DNA of 56,983 nt, from NCBI RefSeq assembly GCF_017652985.1, contig NZ_JAGGDJ010000037.1:1-56983 (forward strand), read 5' to 3'. Source of the DNA: Paenibacillus artemisiicola (GTDB taxonomy: Bacteria; Bacillota; Bacilli; Paenibacillales; Paenibacillaceae). The notes beneath the pieces were generated by a model. The model did no database searches. It worked only from the letters and a program-made list of their open reading frames with translations, and was not told the DNA's origin. Made by a program: the position numbers and the translations under genes. Within the stretch, counting starts at the first letter, position 1. The number at the start of each line of letters is the position of its first letter. This document shows positions 25,515 through 33,679 of the stretch, piece after piece.

Positions 25515-25560
25515 AAAAGGACTTTGGAGCGCGGCCGGGGCCGCGCTCCAAAGTCCTTTA
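25515..25560. terminator. Strong bidirectional terminator
   Basis: GGACTTTGGAGCGCGGCC pairs with GGCCGCGCTCCAAAGTCC; AAAA on the left and TTTA on the right flank the 18-bp stem. It separates the convergent RraA-like and AraC genes. Confidence 0.85.
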
Positions 25561-25574
25561 TGTCGTTGCCGCGT

Positions 25575-26750
25575 TTACGCCATGCCGGCCGATTCCCGGT
25601 ACTCCGTCGGGGACAGGCCGACCTTGCGCTTGAAGATCTGGCTAAAGTAGCGCGGATCGTGGTACCCGACCAGCTCGGCGACCTCGTAATTTTTGTAATG
25701 CGTGCCCACTAGCAGGCTCTTGGCCTTCTCGATGCGGATCTGCGTCAGATGCTCGATGAACGTCGTGCCGGTGTTCAGCTTGAAGAGCAGGCTGAGGTAC
25801 GTCGGCGTCATGTAGACCTTCTGCGCCATCCGCTGCAGCGACGCGCCCCGGTAATCCTGCTCCATGTGCTGGATCGTCTTCTTGATGATGCTGCGGTGGC
25901 TCTCCTTCCGCTCGGGCAGCAGCGCGCTTCGGACGCCGGAGAGGAAGCTCGCGACGTACGCCTTGATCTCCCGCAGCGTCCGCAGCTTGACGACGGACAG
26001 GATCTCGCAGCGGTTGCAAGCGCTCTCATAATTCGCGTTGGGAAGCAGCTTCCTCTCGGTGCCGACCAAGAGGCGCGCCGTCAGCTCGTACATGGCCCGG
26101 ATCTCGATCGGTCCCTCCGCGAGCAGCGCGTCGTAATACGCGTCCACGGCCGCCTCGATGTCCGCGTCGGCGTCCGCCGCCTTCAAGCTTTCGAGCAGCG
26201 CCTGCTCCAGCTCCGGCGTATCGTCGCGCGGCGCCGCGTACCGGGGCAGCTCCCCGTGCCGGATGACGTTGCCGGTTCCGCGGTAAAACGTATCCTGCAG
26301 CGCCCGCGACGCCTGCCGGTACGATTGATGGACGTCGCCGAGCAGGGCGCATGGCGCGCCGACGCCGACGCTCACCGGCACGCCGAACCGCTCGGCGACC
26401 AGCGACTGGACGGCTTCCAGCTGATCCGCGGACGCCCACGAGAACAGCAGCCCGATCCGGTGCCGGCCGTCCATGAACACGGCGCTCCCGCGGAATGCGC
26501 GCTGCTGCAAGTCGTCCCGCATGCGCTCGATGCGCTGCGCCTTCTCTTCCTCGTCGTCGCCTTGCGGCGGACACGGCTCGAACAGCGCGATCGCGGGGTA
26601 AGTGAAATACGGATTCAGCCCCAGGCGGGACAAGCCGTCCTTCGCGTTCGCGCTCTTCGGCTTGCGTCCCAGCGCGAGATCCTGCAGAAACCGGTCCCGC
26701 ATCCACGTCAAAATAACGTCCTCTTCATACGGCAGCCCTTCAGGAAGCAT
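25575..26750 (-). CDS. AraC-family transcriptional regulator, 391 residues
   Basis: Large AraC/XylS regulator of the type common in Paenibacillus sugar loci. The C-terminal two-HTH domain (about 290-391) reads SLQRMAQKVYMTPTYLSLLF, then IRIEKAKSLLVGT, YEVAELVGYHDPRYFSQIF and KRKVGLSPTEYRES. The N-terminal part has a segment like those in YesN-type regulators (VSVGVGAPCALLGDVHQSYR) but no receiver domain with a phosphorylatable Asp, so it probably senses a ligand or partner. The second ATG (26750) is chosen because AGGGG is eight bases away; the first at 26756 is too close. It follows the GntR gene by 67 bases and may be co-transcribed. Confidence 0.88.
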   Translation of the reverse strand: MLPEGLPYEEDVILTWMRDRFLQDLALGRKPKSANAKDGLSRLGLNPYFTYPAIALFEPCPPQGDDEEEKAQRIERMRDDLQQRAFRGSAVFMDGRHRIGLLFSWASADQLEAVQSLVAERFGVPVSVGVGAPCALLGDVHQSYRQASRALQDTFYRGTGNVIRHGELPRYAAPRDDTPELEQALLESLKAADADADIEAAVDAYYDALLAEGPIEIRAMYELTARLLVGTERKLLPNANYESACNRCEILSVVKLRTLREIKAYVASFLSGVRSALLPERKESHRSIIKKTIQHMEQDYRGASLQRMAQKVYMTPTYLSLLFKLNTGTTFIEHLTQIRIEKAKSLLVGTHYKNYEVAELVGYHDPRYFSQIFKRKVGLSPTEYRESAGMA

Positions 26751-26817
26751 CGTCATGTCCCCTTTTCGCGAAAGGATGTATGCCGGCCGGCTCGCCGCCG
26801 CCCCCTCTAAGATGCCG

Positions 26818-27474
26818 CTATTCCAACTCGATCTGCTTGTAGGCGTGCATATGCTCGACGAACGCCGCCTCCGCCGCGTCCGCGTCTCCCGAACGGAGGG
26901 CGTCGACGAGCAGCTGATGCCATTCGGCCAGCACGTTGGTCGTGTAGTGGCGGTTGGAGAAAGCCATGAACCGCATGACCTTGGTGCGCATGTGATTCCA
27001 TAGCTCCAGAATCGCCTGGTTGTCGCAGCGCACGTAGAAGAAACCGTGAAAATCCATGTCCAGCTCGAGGATGCGCAGCATCTCGTTCTGCCGGTGGGCG
27101 GCTTCCATGTCCGCGATGAGGCGATGGAGATAGCGGTAATCCTCCTCCGTCAGCGTTGTCATCGCCTGCCGGACGGCGAAGCCTTCGATAATCTCGCGCA
27201 GGACGAAAATATCCCGGATCTCCTTGGCGGTAATCGTCGAGACGACCGAGCCCTTATTCGGCACGCCGGTGATCAAGCCTTCCTGCTTCAGCCGCTCCAG
27301 CGCTTCGCGCACCGGCGCCTGGCTGATTTGATGCCTGCCCGCGATGTCCATGACGATCAGGCGCGTGCCCGGCTGCAGCGTTCCGGCGAGAATGTCCCGC
27401 TTCAGACCGGCGTACACGTGCTCGCTGATCGAATTGGTCGGATAGTCCGTCCGGTCGTGGATGATGGCGTTCAC
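26818..27474 (-). CDS. GntR-family (FCD/FadR type) transcriptional regulator
   Basis: A 218-residue repressor-type regulator. An N-terminal winged helix (about 15-80; LKRDILAGTLQPGTRLIVMD, REALERLKQEGLI, PNKGSVVS) is joined to an FCD ligand domain with candidate metal-binding residues in LELDMDFHGFFY (Asp, His), FSNRHY and FVEHMHAY. FCD regulators usually sense organic or sugar acids, in keeping with the neighbouring sugar-acid genes. The start is GTG 27474; AAAGGAG is only two bases away, which is short but no better start exists. A perfect 26-bp palindrome lies in its own leader, suggesting autoregulation. Confidence 0.9.
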   Translation of the reverse strand: MNAIIHDRTDYPTNSISEHVYAGLKRDILAGTLQPGTRLIVMDIAGRHQISQAPVREALERLKQEGLITGVPNKGSVVSTITAKEIRDIFVLREIIEGFAVRQAMTTLTEEDYRYLHRLIADMEAAHRQNEMLRILELDMDFHGFFYVRCDNQAILELWNHMRTKVMRFMAFSNRHYTTNVLAEWHQLLVDALRSGDADAAEAAFVEHMHAYKQIELE

Positions 27475-27494
27475 GGCTCCTTTATGAATTATGA

Positions 27495-27520
27495 ATTATC
27501 GATTATCGATAATCGATAAT
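27495..27520. promoter_or_regulatory. Perfect 26-bp palindrome, candidate GntR operator
   Basis: The 13-base arm ATTATCGATTATC is followed directly by its exact reverse complement GATAATCGATAAT. It lies just downstream of the predicted transcription start and upstream of the ribosome site of the GntR gene, ideal for repression. Confidence 0.7.
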
Positions 27521-27534
27521 GCTGATGTAGCTCT

Positions 27535-27563
27535 ATTATAGGGGCTGTCTCCGTTCGGGACAA
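27535..27563 (-). promoter_or_regulatory. Sigma-A promoter of the GntR gene
   Basis: TTGTCC (27558-27563), 17 bases, then a perfect TATAAT (27535-27540) on the minus strand. Confidence 0.7.
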
Positions 27564-27629
27564 CCGCTAATATTGCCGAAATTTGTCGGATGCGGCGGCT
27601 TTATGCGCGTACGGCGTCGGACGGTTTGG

Positions 27630-27673
27630 AAAAAAGGAACCGGACCGAACAGCGCCGCCGTTCGGTCCGGTTC
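27630..27673 (-). terminator. Terminator after the DinB gene
   Basis: GAACCGGACCGAAC pairs with GTTCGGTCCGGTTC around a nine-base loop; the A run on the left is a T run for minus-strand transcripts. Confidence 0.85.
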
Positions 27674-27794
27674 TCGAAATCGCTATCTATGGCCCGCCGT
27701 GCGCATGCTGCCGACCGCTGCGGCGAGGCCTCCCTCTAAGCGCCTCCCGGTTTTGATCGCCGGCCTCGCGCTGCCGGTGCCGGCCGCTCCCTTC

Positions 27795-28280
27795 CTACTC
27801 CAGGTCCGTGTTCGGCGGCTCGTACCCGAGCAGCCGCGCCATCGCCGCGATTTGCCCTTTGTGATGGAATTCGTGGGTCTCGGTATGGGTGAGCAGCCAA
27901 AGCGGCGTCGTGCTCCACTCCGGCTGCCACTTCACCTCGTTCGTAACGCTCTCCAGCATCCGCCCGTCGTACCGGTCCAGGAACCGGTCCGCCGTTTCGT
28001 CCGCGCGCTTGAACCGGTCGCGAACCGCGCGAACGTCGGCTTCCGCGATCTCCTCCTTCGTCGCGAACGCGAAATCCGCCCGCTTCTGCCCGAAGGCGAA
28101 CGAACCGAGCCAATACCGGTAACAATCGGCCACGTGAATATGCGTGCGAATGATGCTGCCGCTGCCGAAGCCCGGCACGTCGGCCCGCAGCTTCTCCGGC
28201 GGCAGCTCCCCGAGGAACGCGAACAAGGTTTCCCGCGTGATTCGAATGAGTCCGTATTGCGTCTTCAGCAGTTCCTTCAT
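27795..28280 (-). CDS. DinB-family metal-binding protein
   Basis: A 161-residue four-helix-bundle protein of the DinB/YfiT group. The typical metal triad is visible as His in THIHVADCYRYW (about residue 49) and the HTETHEFHHKGQIA segment (H-x3-H pattern near 130-135). Many family members are thiol- or metal-dependent transferases or hydrolases, but their reactions are seldom known. The ATG follows GGGGAG. The gene is monocistronic, flanked by terminators on both sides. Confidence 0.87.
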   Translation of the reverse strand: MKELLKTQYGLIRITRETLFAFLGELPPEKLRADVPGFGSGSIIRTHIHVADCYRYWLGSFAFGQKRADFAFATKEEIAEADVRAVRDRFKRADETADRFLDRYDGRMLESVTNEVKWQPEWSTTPLWLLTHTETHEFHHKGQIAAMARLLGYEPPNTDLE

Positions 28281-28300
28281 GCTTGATGCTCCCCTTCGGC

Positions 28301-28334
28301 AAAAGACAGCCGGGCGCTCTGCCCGGCTGTTTTC
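28301..28334. terminator. Terminator after the ABC exporter operon
   Basis: ACAGCCGGGC and GCCCGGCTGT form a ten-base-pair stem with a GCTCT loop, flanked by AAAA and TTTT, so it can act in both directions. Confidence 0.85.
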
Positions 28335-28410
28335 CGTAAAATGTGGGTTGACGCGGTTCCGCCGCTCGTCGTTGTCGGCGACGAAGAAGAACGGCGAGCT
28401 CCGGCTCCCT

Positions 28411-29745
28411 TTAGCGGTAGGCCCGCATCGCCTTGAACAGCTCTTTCATCGACGGCTTCTTGCCGTACATCAGCACGCCCGCGCGGTAGATCTTGGCGGA
28501 CAGCCAACCGGACGCCAGAATCGTGACGACCAGCACCGCGATCGACAGCCATACCTGCCAGATCGGCGGGTCGGACAGTCCGAGCCGGACGACCATCGCG
28601 TACGGCGAGAAGAACGGGATGAACGACGAGACCTTGATCAGCATCGAGCCCGGCGCGTTCAGCCCGCCGAACATGCAGATGTAGAAGCCCGCGAGCGACA
28701 GCATCGTGATCGGCAGCACCGCCTGGCCGAGATCCTCCGTCCGGCTGACGATGGAGCCGACGGCCGCGAACAGCGTCGCGAACAGGAAGAAGCCGGTCAG
28801 GAAGAACAGAATCGCGTAGACGAGCAGGACCGGATCGATCTTGTCGAGCGAGATGCCGAGGTCGCCGAGCTTGTCGGCGTTCTGCGGCAGCGTCATGTTG
28901 ATGACGATGACGACGATGTAGACGGCCAGCTGCGTCAGCACGACGAGGAACATGCCGAGGATTTTGCCGAACATCGCCTTCAGCGGCGCCACGCTCGTGA
29001 TGAGGATTTCCATGACGCGGGAGCTCTTCTCCGCCGTGATCTCGCTCGCGATCATCTGGCCGCTGATCATGATCGCCATGAACAGCATGAAGAGGATGAC
29101 GTACACGGTCACCATGTCCATGGCCTGCTGCTCCTTCGTCTTGCCCGTGCCGATGGAGCCCGCGCCTTCGGCCGTGGAGATCTGGACGGTGTCGAACTGA
29201 ATCGGCTTCGTCAGCAGCGTCTTCAGCTCGTCGCTCAGCCCGCCGCCGTTAATGACGGCGTCCATCTTGACCGCCTGCAGCGCCGTCGTGAGCGACTGCG
29301 ACACCTTGGACTCCATCAGGCTCTCGGACTTGTACGTGACGGCAGGGAAGCCGCCGCCCGCCGGATCCGGCGCGAATGCCACGTAGCCGTCGACGGCGCC
29401 GTCCGCGACCGCCCGCTTCAGCGCCTTCTCGTTCGCCTCCGCCGAGCCGGCGTCCGCGATCGGCACGAGCTTCAGCTCCGGCTTCTCCTGCGCCGCGTAA
29501 TACTTGCCGAGACTGTCGGCGATGCGCGCCGGCGTGAATAGCTGCGACTGCGACTGTTCCGCCGCGACGGCCGCATAGCCGACCGCCGTCGGCTTGCCTT
29601 CGCCGCTGAACTTGGAAATAATATAGGGCAAATTGATGCCGATGCTCATGATAATGGCGATGATGATCGTCGTGATGAGAAACGCCTTGCCCCGAAGCTT
29701 GTTTTTGGCCGTGAATCCGACCACCGTCCAGAAGCCGTTATTCAT
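28411..29745 (-). CDS. ABC exporter permease, NatB/YhaP-like
   Basis: A 444-residue ABC-2 type permease resembling B. subtilis YhaP and the NatB sodium-efflux subunit. One N-terminal helix (about 20-45, AFLITTIIIAIIMSIGINL) is followed by an external domain of about 180 residues and a cluster of six helices from about 230 onward, with the conserved ASEITAEKSSRVMEILITSV loop typical of the family. ATG 29745 has AGGTGAG five bases upstream and overlaps the end of its ATPase gene; GTG 29754 is an alternative. Substrate candidates are sodium, a peptide or a membrane-damaging compound; sequence does not decide. Confidence 0.88.
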   Translation of the reverse strand: MNNGFWTVVGFTAKNKLRGKAFLITTIIIAIIMSIGINLPYIISKFSGEGKPTAVGYAAVAAEQSQSQLFTPARIADSLGKYYAAQEKPELKLVPIADAGSAEANEKALKRAVADGAVDGYVAFAPDPAGGGFPAVTYKSESLMESKVSQSLTTALQAVKMDAVINGGGLSDELKTLLTKPIQFDTVQISTAEGAGSIGTGKTKEQQAMDMVTVYVILFMLFMAIMISGQMIASEITAEKSSRVMEILITSVAPLKAMFGKILGMFLVVLTQLAVYIVVIVINMTLPQNADKLGDLGISLDKIDPVLLVYAILFFLTGFFLFATLFAAVGSIVSRTEDLGQAVLPITMLSLAGFYICMFGGLNAPGSMLIKVSSFIPFFSPYAMVVRLGLSDPPIWQVWLSIAVLVVTILASGWLSAKIYRAGVLMYGKKPSMKELFKAMRAYR

Positions 29746-30640
29746 GGTTCTCACCTACCGTCTTAATAAAGATTTCGTTCAGCGTCGGTTCCATGATCTC
29801 GAAGCGCTGCACCCCGGTCTGCGCCATCGCCAGCTCCAGGATTTCCCTGCCCGCCGCTTCGTCGTCGACGAACAGCTCGTAGCCGTACTCGTGGCGCGTG
29901 ACGCTTCGCACGCCGCCTGCGTTCTCCAGCCCGGTCACGTCGCCGTCCGTCGCCAGAATGACGCGCTCCCGCGGAAACTGCTTTTTGATCGCCTTCAGAT
30001 TGCCCTGCAGCACGGGATTGGATTTGTGCAAAATCGTGATGTTGCGGCACAGCTCCTCGACGTGCTCCATCCGGTGCGTCGAGAACAGGATGCACGAGCC
30101 CGCGTCGCGCAGCTCCTTGACCGTCGACTTCAGCAGCTCGACGTTGACGGGATCGAGGCCGCTGAACGCTTCGTCCATGATGACGATGCGCGGGTGATGA
30201 ATGACCGCGGCGATGAACTGGATCTTCTGCTGGTTCCCCTTGGACAGCTCCTCGACCTTCTTGCCGTAATACTCCGGCACGCCGAACCGGTCGAGCCAGC
30301 GCTTCAAGTTCACGTCGGCGTCCTTGCGGGACATGCCGCGCAGCTGCGCGAGGTACAGAATTTGGTCGCTTACCTTCACTTTCGGATAGAGGCCGCGCTC
30401 CTCGGGCAGGTAGCCGAGCCCCTGCAGCTGCTCCTTGCCGTAAGCCTTGCCGTCGTACAGGATCTTGCCGGAATCGGGATAAATAAGGCCGAGCACCATG
30501 CGCATCGTCGTCGTTTTGCCCGCGCCGTTCGCGCCGAGCAGGCCGTAAATCTCGCCGGGCGCGACGTCGAAGCTGATGCCGTTCACGGCGGTCTTGTCGC
30601 CGTACTGCTTGAAGACGTGGTTGAGCGATAAAGCATTCAT
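29738..30640 (-). CDS. ABC exporter ATPase, YhaQ/NatA-like
   Basis: A 300-residue ATPase that powers the adjacent permease. Walker A is GANGAGKTT, the Q-loop region is LGYLPEERGLYPK, the signature is LSKGNQQKIQ and Walker B is RIVIMDEAFSGLDP, followed by STHRM (switch His). The C-terminal extension ending in FEIMEPTLNEIFI is shared with the YhaQ/NatA type. ATG 30640 directly follows the TAA of the upstream ATPase gene, with AGGAG eight bases before it. Confidence 0.92.
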   Translation of the reverse strand: MNALSLNHVFKQYGDKTAVNGISFDVAPGEIYGLLGANGAGKTTTMRMVLGLIYPDSGKILYDGKAYGKEQLQGLGYLPEERGLYPKVKVSDQILYLAQLRGMSRKDADVNLKRWLDRFGVPEYYGKKVEELSKGNQQKIQFIAAVIHHPRIVIMDEAFSGLDPVNVELLKSTVKELRDAGSCILFSTHRMEHVEELCRNITILHKSNPVLQGNLKAIKKQFPRERVILATDGDVTGLENAGGVRSVTRHEYGYELFVDDEAAGREILELAMAQTGVQRFEIMEPTLNEIFIKTVGENHE

Positions 30641-31540
30641 TTACATAACTCCTCTCGCATGTTCGGTGAGATGAATCAGGATATCGTCCAGCTCCAGCTT
30701 TTGCTTGCTGACGAGCGTTGCGCCGGCTTCGGCCAGCCAGCGCTCCGCCGCATGCGCCGAATCCGTCACGATCCGGTACGTCGTGCCTCCGGCCGCCTCG
30801 AAGCCGCGCAAGCCGGGCATCGCCTTCCAGTCGGTCGACCTTCCCGCGTCGTCGACGTACATCGTCTGCCACGACTCCAGCAGCGCGTCCTTCTCGTACA
30901 TTCCGAGCACCCGGCCGTGGACGACGAAGACGATGTAATCGGCCAGCCGCCGGACCTCGTCCACGATGTGGGACGCCATCACGATCGTCCGGTCGCCCCG
31001 CTCCATGTAGCGGTGCAGGACGTCGATCATCGTTTTCCACGCGATGGGGTCGAGGCCCGAGGACGGTTCGTCGAGCAGCAGCAAATCCGGATGATGCGCC
31101 ATCGCGAGCGACAGGTCGTACTTGCGCCGCATCCCTTTGGACATTTTGCCGAGCTTCAGTCCGGCGTCGATCTCGAAGCGCCGCAGCAGCTCGCGGTAGT
31201 AATTAACGTCCCAGCCGGGGTACCACGGCCGCACGAACGCCGCCTTCTGGTCGCCGGATATCTTGTCCTCGAGGTCGATCGCTTCCTCCGGCACGTACCC
31301 GATGCGCGTCTTGTACGCCGTGTCGTCGCCGTCGCCGACCCGCCGCCCGAGCAGGCTGACGCGTCCCGCGTCCGGCCGCGCCAAGCCCAGCATCAGCCGG
31401 AACAGCGAGCTTTTGCCGGAGCCGTTCGGCCCGACGATCGCCGTCACGTACCCCGCCGGGATGGCCAGCTCGACCGGTCCCAGCTCGAAATGCGCCCTTC
31501 GCTGCACCAGCGCTTCGATCGCCACAGCCGCTTCCGTCAT
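30641..31540 (-). CDS. ABC transporter ATPase, YtrB-like
   Basis: A 299-residue ABC ATPase of the group found next to YtrA-type regulators. Walker A is GPNGSGKSS, the Q-loop follows in YKTRIGYVPEEAIDLED, the signature is degenerate (KMSKGMRRKY), Walker B is LLLLDEPSSGLDP and the switch is MASHIVDE. Its C-terminal part (about 215-299) is likely regulatory. Its most plausible membrane partner is the 240-residue protein at the head of the operon. The internal ATG at 31540 is chosen: GAGGAGGGGG precedes it and it overlaps the GntR stop as ATGA. Confidence 0.9.
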   Translation of the reverse strand: MTEAAVAIEALVQRRAHFELGPVELAIPAGYVTAIVGPNGSGKSSLFRLMLGLARPDAGRVSLLGRRVGDGDDTAYKTRIGYVPEEAIDLEDKISGDQKAAFVRPWYPGWDVNYYRELLRRFEIDAGLKLGKMSKGMRRKYDLSLAMAHHPDLLLLDEPSSGLDPIAWKTMIDVLHRYMERGDRTIVMASHIVDEVRRLADYIVFVVHGRVLGMYEKDALLESWQTMYVDDAGRSTDWKAMPGLRGFEAAGGTTYRIVTDSAHAAERWLAEAGATLVSKQKLELDDILIHLTEHARGVM

Positions 31541-31977
31541 GTCGATTCCCCCTCCTCGCCCGAAGGCGTCTTCGCTTGTCCCGTCTCGTACGCCGCCCGT
31601 TTCCGCCGCAGCGCTTCGAGCAGCATCTCCACCAATTCGCCGTCCGTAAACTGCACCCGAACGCCCGCGTCCGCCGCCGTCTCGATCGCCTCCATGACCG
31701 CGCCTCGCCGCTGGTTGTCCCGCAGCGCGTCGTCGACCTTGGCCACGAACGTGCCCGTTCCCTGGCGGGTGCGCAGCAGGCCTTCGTTCTCGAGGTCCTG
31801 GTACACCCGGCGGATCGTAATGACGCTGCATTTCGTCTGCTGCGCCAGCTCGCGGATCGAAGGCAGGAGCGTGCCCTCCGGCATCTGCCCGCTGACGATG
31901 AACGCGCGGAGCTGCACTTCGATTTGGCGGTACAGCGGTTCCGCGCTCTGTTCATTCAATTGGATCGGTATCCACAC
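31537..31977 (-). CDS. GntR-family regulator, YtrA subfamily
   Basis: A 146-residue regulator with a winged helix (about 10-75: PLYRQIEVQLRAFIVSGQMP, LPSIRELAQQTKCSVITIRR, LENEGLLRTRQGTGTFVA) and only a short C-terminal helical tail, the hallmark of the YtrA subfamily that represses ABC transporter operons in response to cell-envelope antibiotics. The start is GTG 31977 with AAAGGGG eight bases upstream; GTG 31986 is possible. It is the second gene of the operon and very likely binds the 30-bp palindrome over the operon promoter. Confidence 0.9.
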   Translation of the reverse strand: MWIPIQLNEQSAEPLYRQIEVQLRAFIVSGQMPEGTLLPSIRELAQQTKCSVITIRRVYQDLENEGLLRTRQGTGTFVAKVDDALRDNQRRGAVMEAIETAADAGVRVQFTDGELVEMLLEALRRKRAAYETGQAKTPSGEEGEST

Positions 31978-32000
31978 CGCTGCCACCCCTTTCCCGGCCC

Positions 32001-32723
32001 CTAGAGCAGCAGATTGCGCTTCGCAAGCTGCCTTCGGGCCAACCGCGCGACTAGGCACGTGGCAAGCGCGCCCGCCAGCAGCGCGACGGCCGGCCAGACG
32101 GCCCGATGATCGCGGGCCGCTTCGATCGAAGCGAACATCAGGCTCGTATGCGTCAGCCACAGCACGATGCCGACGAGCACGTAGACCGCCACGTAGCTGA
32201 GACAGACCGCGAAGTAGACCTTGCCGTGCAGCGTCTGCTCGAAAAACACGTACGTGGCGCCCGCCGCCATCGCGTAGCCGTACCACGTCAGCGCGTACAG
32301 CGCGTAAGCGCCGGGCGAGAGCAGCTCGCGCACGCCGCTCATGACGGCATACTGCAGGGTGAAGAAATACGCGGCCACGACCGTCAGAACGACGACGTGC
32401 TGCACCATCCGCGAGAGCACGATCGCATTCCAGCTGATCGGGAGCGTGCGCCAGTAAGCCAGCTTGCGGGAGAACGGATCGCGGCTCCAGTAATGCATCA
32501 TGTTGCGGTTCATGACGAACGCCATGTTCGGCAGGATGGTCAGGTAGAGGAAATCGCCCAGCCAGCCGAAGCGGCTCGCCGTCCCTTTCTCCCACATGTC
32601 CTGAAACACCGGCATCATGACCACCGCGACGTAGGTGAAAAACACGAACGTAAAAATCAATCCGCCCCAGGAACGCCGCCCTTCGGAACGAAGCAGCGTC
32701 ATCGCGCCTTGCCAAGTCGTCAT
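32001..32723 (-). CDS. Membrane protein heading the ABC operon (putative permease)
   Basis: A 240-residue protein with about six hydrophobic segments, for example LIFTFVFFTYVAVVMMPVF, VVVLTVVAAYFFTLQYAVM, VYFAVCLSYVAVYVLVGIVL and VALLAGALATCLVARLA. No family motif was recognised. Its place before a YtrA-like regulator and a YtrB-like ATPase suggests it is the permease of that ATPase. The ATG follows AAGGAGC. It is the first gene after a well-defined promoter with an operator. Confidence 0.8.
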   Translation of the reverse strand: MTTWQGAMTLLRSEGRRSWGGLIFTFVFFTYVAVVMMPVFQDMWEKGTASRFGWLGDFLYLTILPNMAFVMNRNMMHYWSRDPFSRKLAYWRTLPISWNAIVLSRMVQHVVVLTVVAAYFFTLQYAVMSGVRELLSPGAYALYALTWYGYAMAAGATYVFFEQTLHGKVYFAVCLSYVAVYVLVGIVLWLTHTSLMFASIEAARDHRAVWPAVALLAGALATCLVARLARRQLAKRNLLL

Positions 32724-32747
32724 CGTCGCTTCAGCTCCTTCGGTTTA

Positions 32748-32801
32748 TATACTGTATATATTCATATACACAGTATAATCACTGCTGAATCGGATTGTCA
32801 A
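32748..32801 (-). promoter_or_regulatory. Promoter with overlapping 30-bp operator for the ABC operon
   Basis: On the minus strand a perfect TTGACA (32796-32801), 18 bases, and TATACT (32772-32777). The -10 lies inside a 30-bp palindrome (32748-32777) whose halves begin TATACTGT and end ACAGTATA, with one mismatched pair plus the centre. GTAT/ATAC-type palindromes are usual for GntR regulators, so the YtrA-like protein is the expected binder. Confidence 0.75.
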
Positions 32802-32909
32802 TGGCTGGGAAAGGGAAATTTCGGAAGTTTGCGGCGAGGGAGGCGGAGCGTCGTTAGTCGTTATGGCAGACGAGGTGCACGGGGCGATGCGTGGGGCGGG
32901 TTATGGGGT

Positions 32910-32951
32910 AGGCGGGTGATGCCGTGGGCGGGTGATGCCGTGGGCGGGTGA
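32910..32951. repeat. G-rich 16-bp tandem repeat
   Basis: The unit GGGCGGGTGATGCCGT occurs about 2.6 times. A looser GGGGCGGGTTATGGGG lies just before it. Confidence 0.75.
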
Positions 32952-32955
32952 GTGG

Positions 32956-33050
32956 CGAATGTGCGGTACGACGTACCGTTCTTGCGGCGATTTCGCCTCC
33001 TTTTGACGAATATGCGGTACTAGATACCGCACCAGTGGCGTTTTGCCGCC
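32956..33050. repeat. Two copies of a double-hairpin intergenic repeat
   Basis: Copy 1 (32956-32998) and copy 2 (33007-33050) both begin CGAATRTGCGGTAC and place a palindrome there: CGGTACGACGTACCG in copy 1 and TGCGGTACTAGATACCGCA in copy 2. Each is followed by a second small hairpin (GGCGATTTCGCC and GGCGTTTTGCC). This resembles REP/BIME-type elements. Confidence 0.65.
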
Positions 33051-33103
33051 GCGCGGCCTCTACGTACACCTTTCACCGCGCCGGACGCATCCCCGCGCCA
33101 AAA

Positions 33104-33147
33104 TAAAAAAACCGCCAACCCTGCGCCATGCGCTTGGTTGGCGGTTT
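33104..33147 (-). terminator. Terminator after the 175-residue membrane protein gene
   Basis: AAACCGCCAACC pairs with GGTTGGCGGTTT; the A-rich left flank gives a T run on the minus strand. Confidence 0.85.
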
Positions 33148-33151
33148 AAGC

Positions 33152-33679
33152 TCAATGGATGCGTTCCTGCGGCGCCGGCGAGCAGCCGGCGCACGTGCAG
33201 CCGGCGGCATGCCGGGCACGAAGCGTCACGTTCGGTCCGGCGCCCGCTCCGGCGCCCGGATTGGCGACGGGTGCCCGCCGCCGTTCGCCGCCGGCCTCCG
33301 GACTACCGTCCATCGCCTTCAGCATGTGCAGCAGCTCCTCGTCCTCCTTCATCCGGGCCGCGAGATCGAAGTAGATGTCGCTTAGCTGCGGCGGGGACGC
33401 CTCTCGGTCATATTCCCCGGGAAATCGGCTCAACGCCCGGACGGCTGGCCGTTTTCGGCCGAACGGACGCATCCGCCCGCGGGGGACCGCCGGAAGGGCG
33501 GCCGCTTCCCGTTTTAGCACGAACAGCAGCAGCAGCGCCGAGATGAGCATCACGACGCCGGATTTCCAGGAGGCCGTAAAGCCGAGCACCAGGAAGGCGA
33601 GCAGAATCGCCGGGTAAATGAACACGGCGGTAAACAGAAAGATCAGCAGCCTGGCCAGGAACGATGTGAACGCGTTCAT
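33152..33679 (-). CDS. Membrane protein with two helices and Cys-containing tail
   Basis: No family recognised. The 175-residue product has two N-terminal hydrophobic segments (LLIFLFTAVFIYPAILLAFL and SGVVMLISALLLLFVL), a basic stretch (RGRMRPFGRKRP) and a soluble C-terminal part with LSDIYFDLAARMKEDEELLH. The last 20 residues contain the cluster HAAGCTCAGC, which could bind a metal. ATG 33679 has AAGGGGG ten bases upstream; the open frame extends seven codons further without a better ribosome site. Confidence 0.72.
   Translation of the reverse strand: MNAFTSFLARLLIFLFTAVFIYPAILLAFLVLGFTASWKSGVVMLISALLLLFVLKREAAALPAVPRGRMRPFGRKRPAVRALSRFPGEYDREASPPQLSDIYFDLAARMKEDEELLHMLKAMDGSPEAGGERRRAPVANPGAGAGAGPNVTLRARHAAGCTCAGCSPAPQERIH

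Larger units (their letters stand above)
32802..33103. other. Gene-free region with repeats
   Basis: No coding region supported. It contains a 16-bp G-rich tandem repeat (32910-32951) and a pair of hairpin-forming repeat units (32956-33050), listed separately; the rest is unremarkable. Confidence 0.6.
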
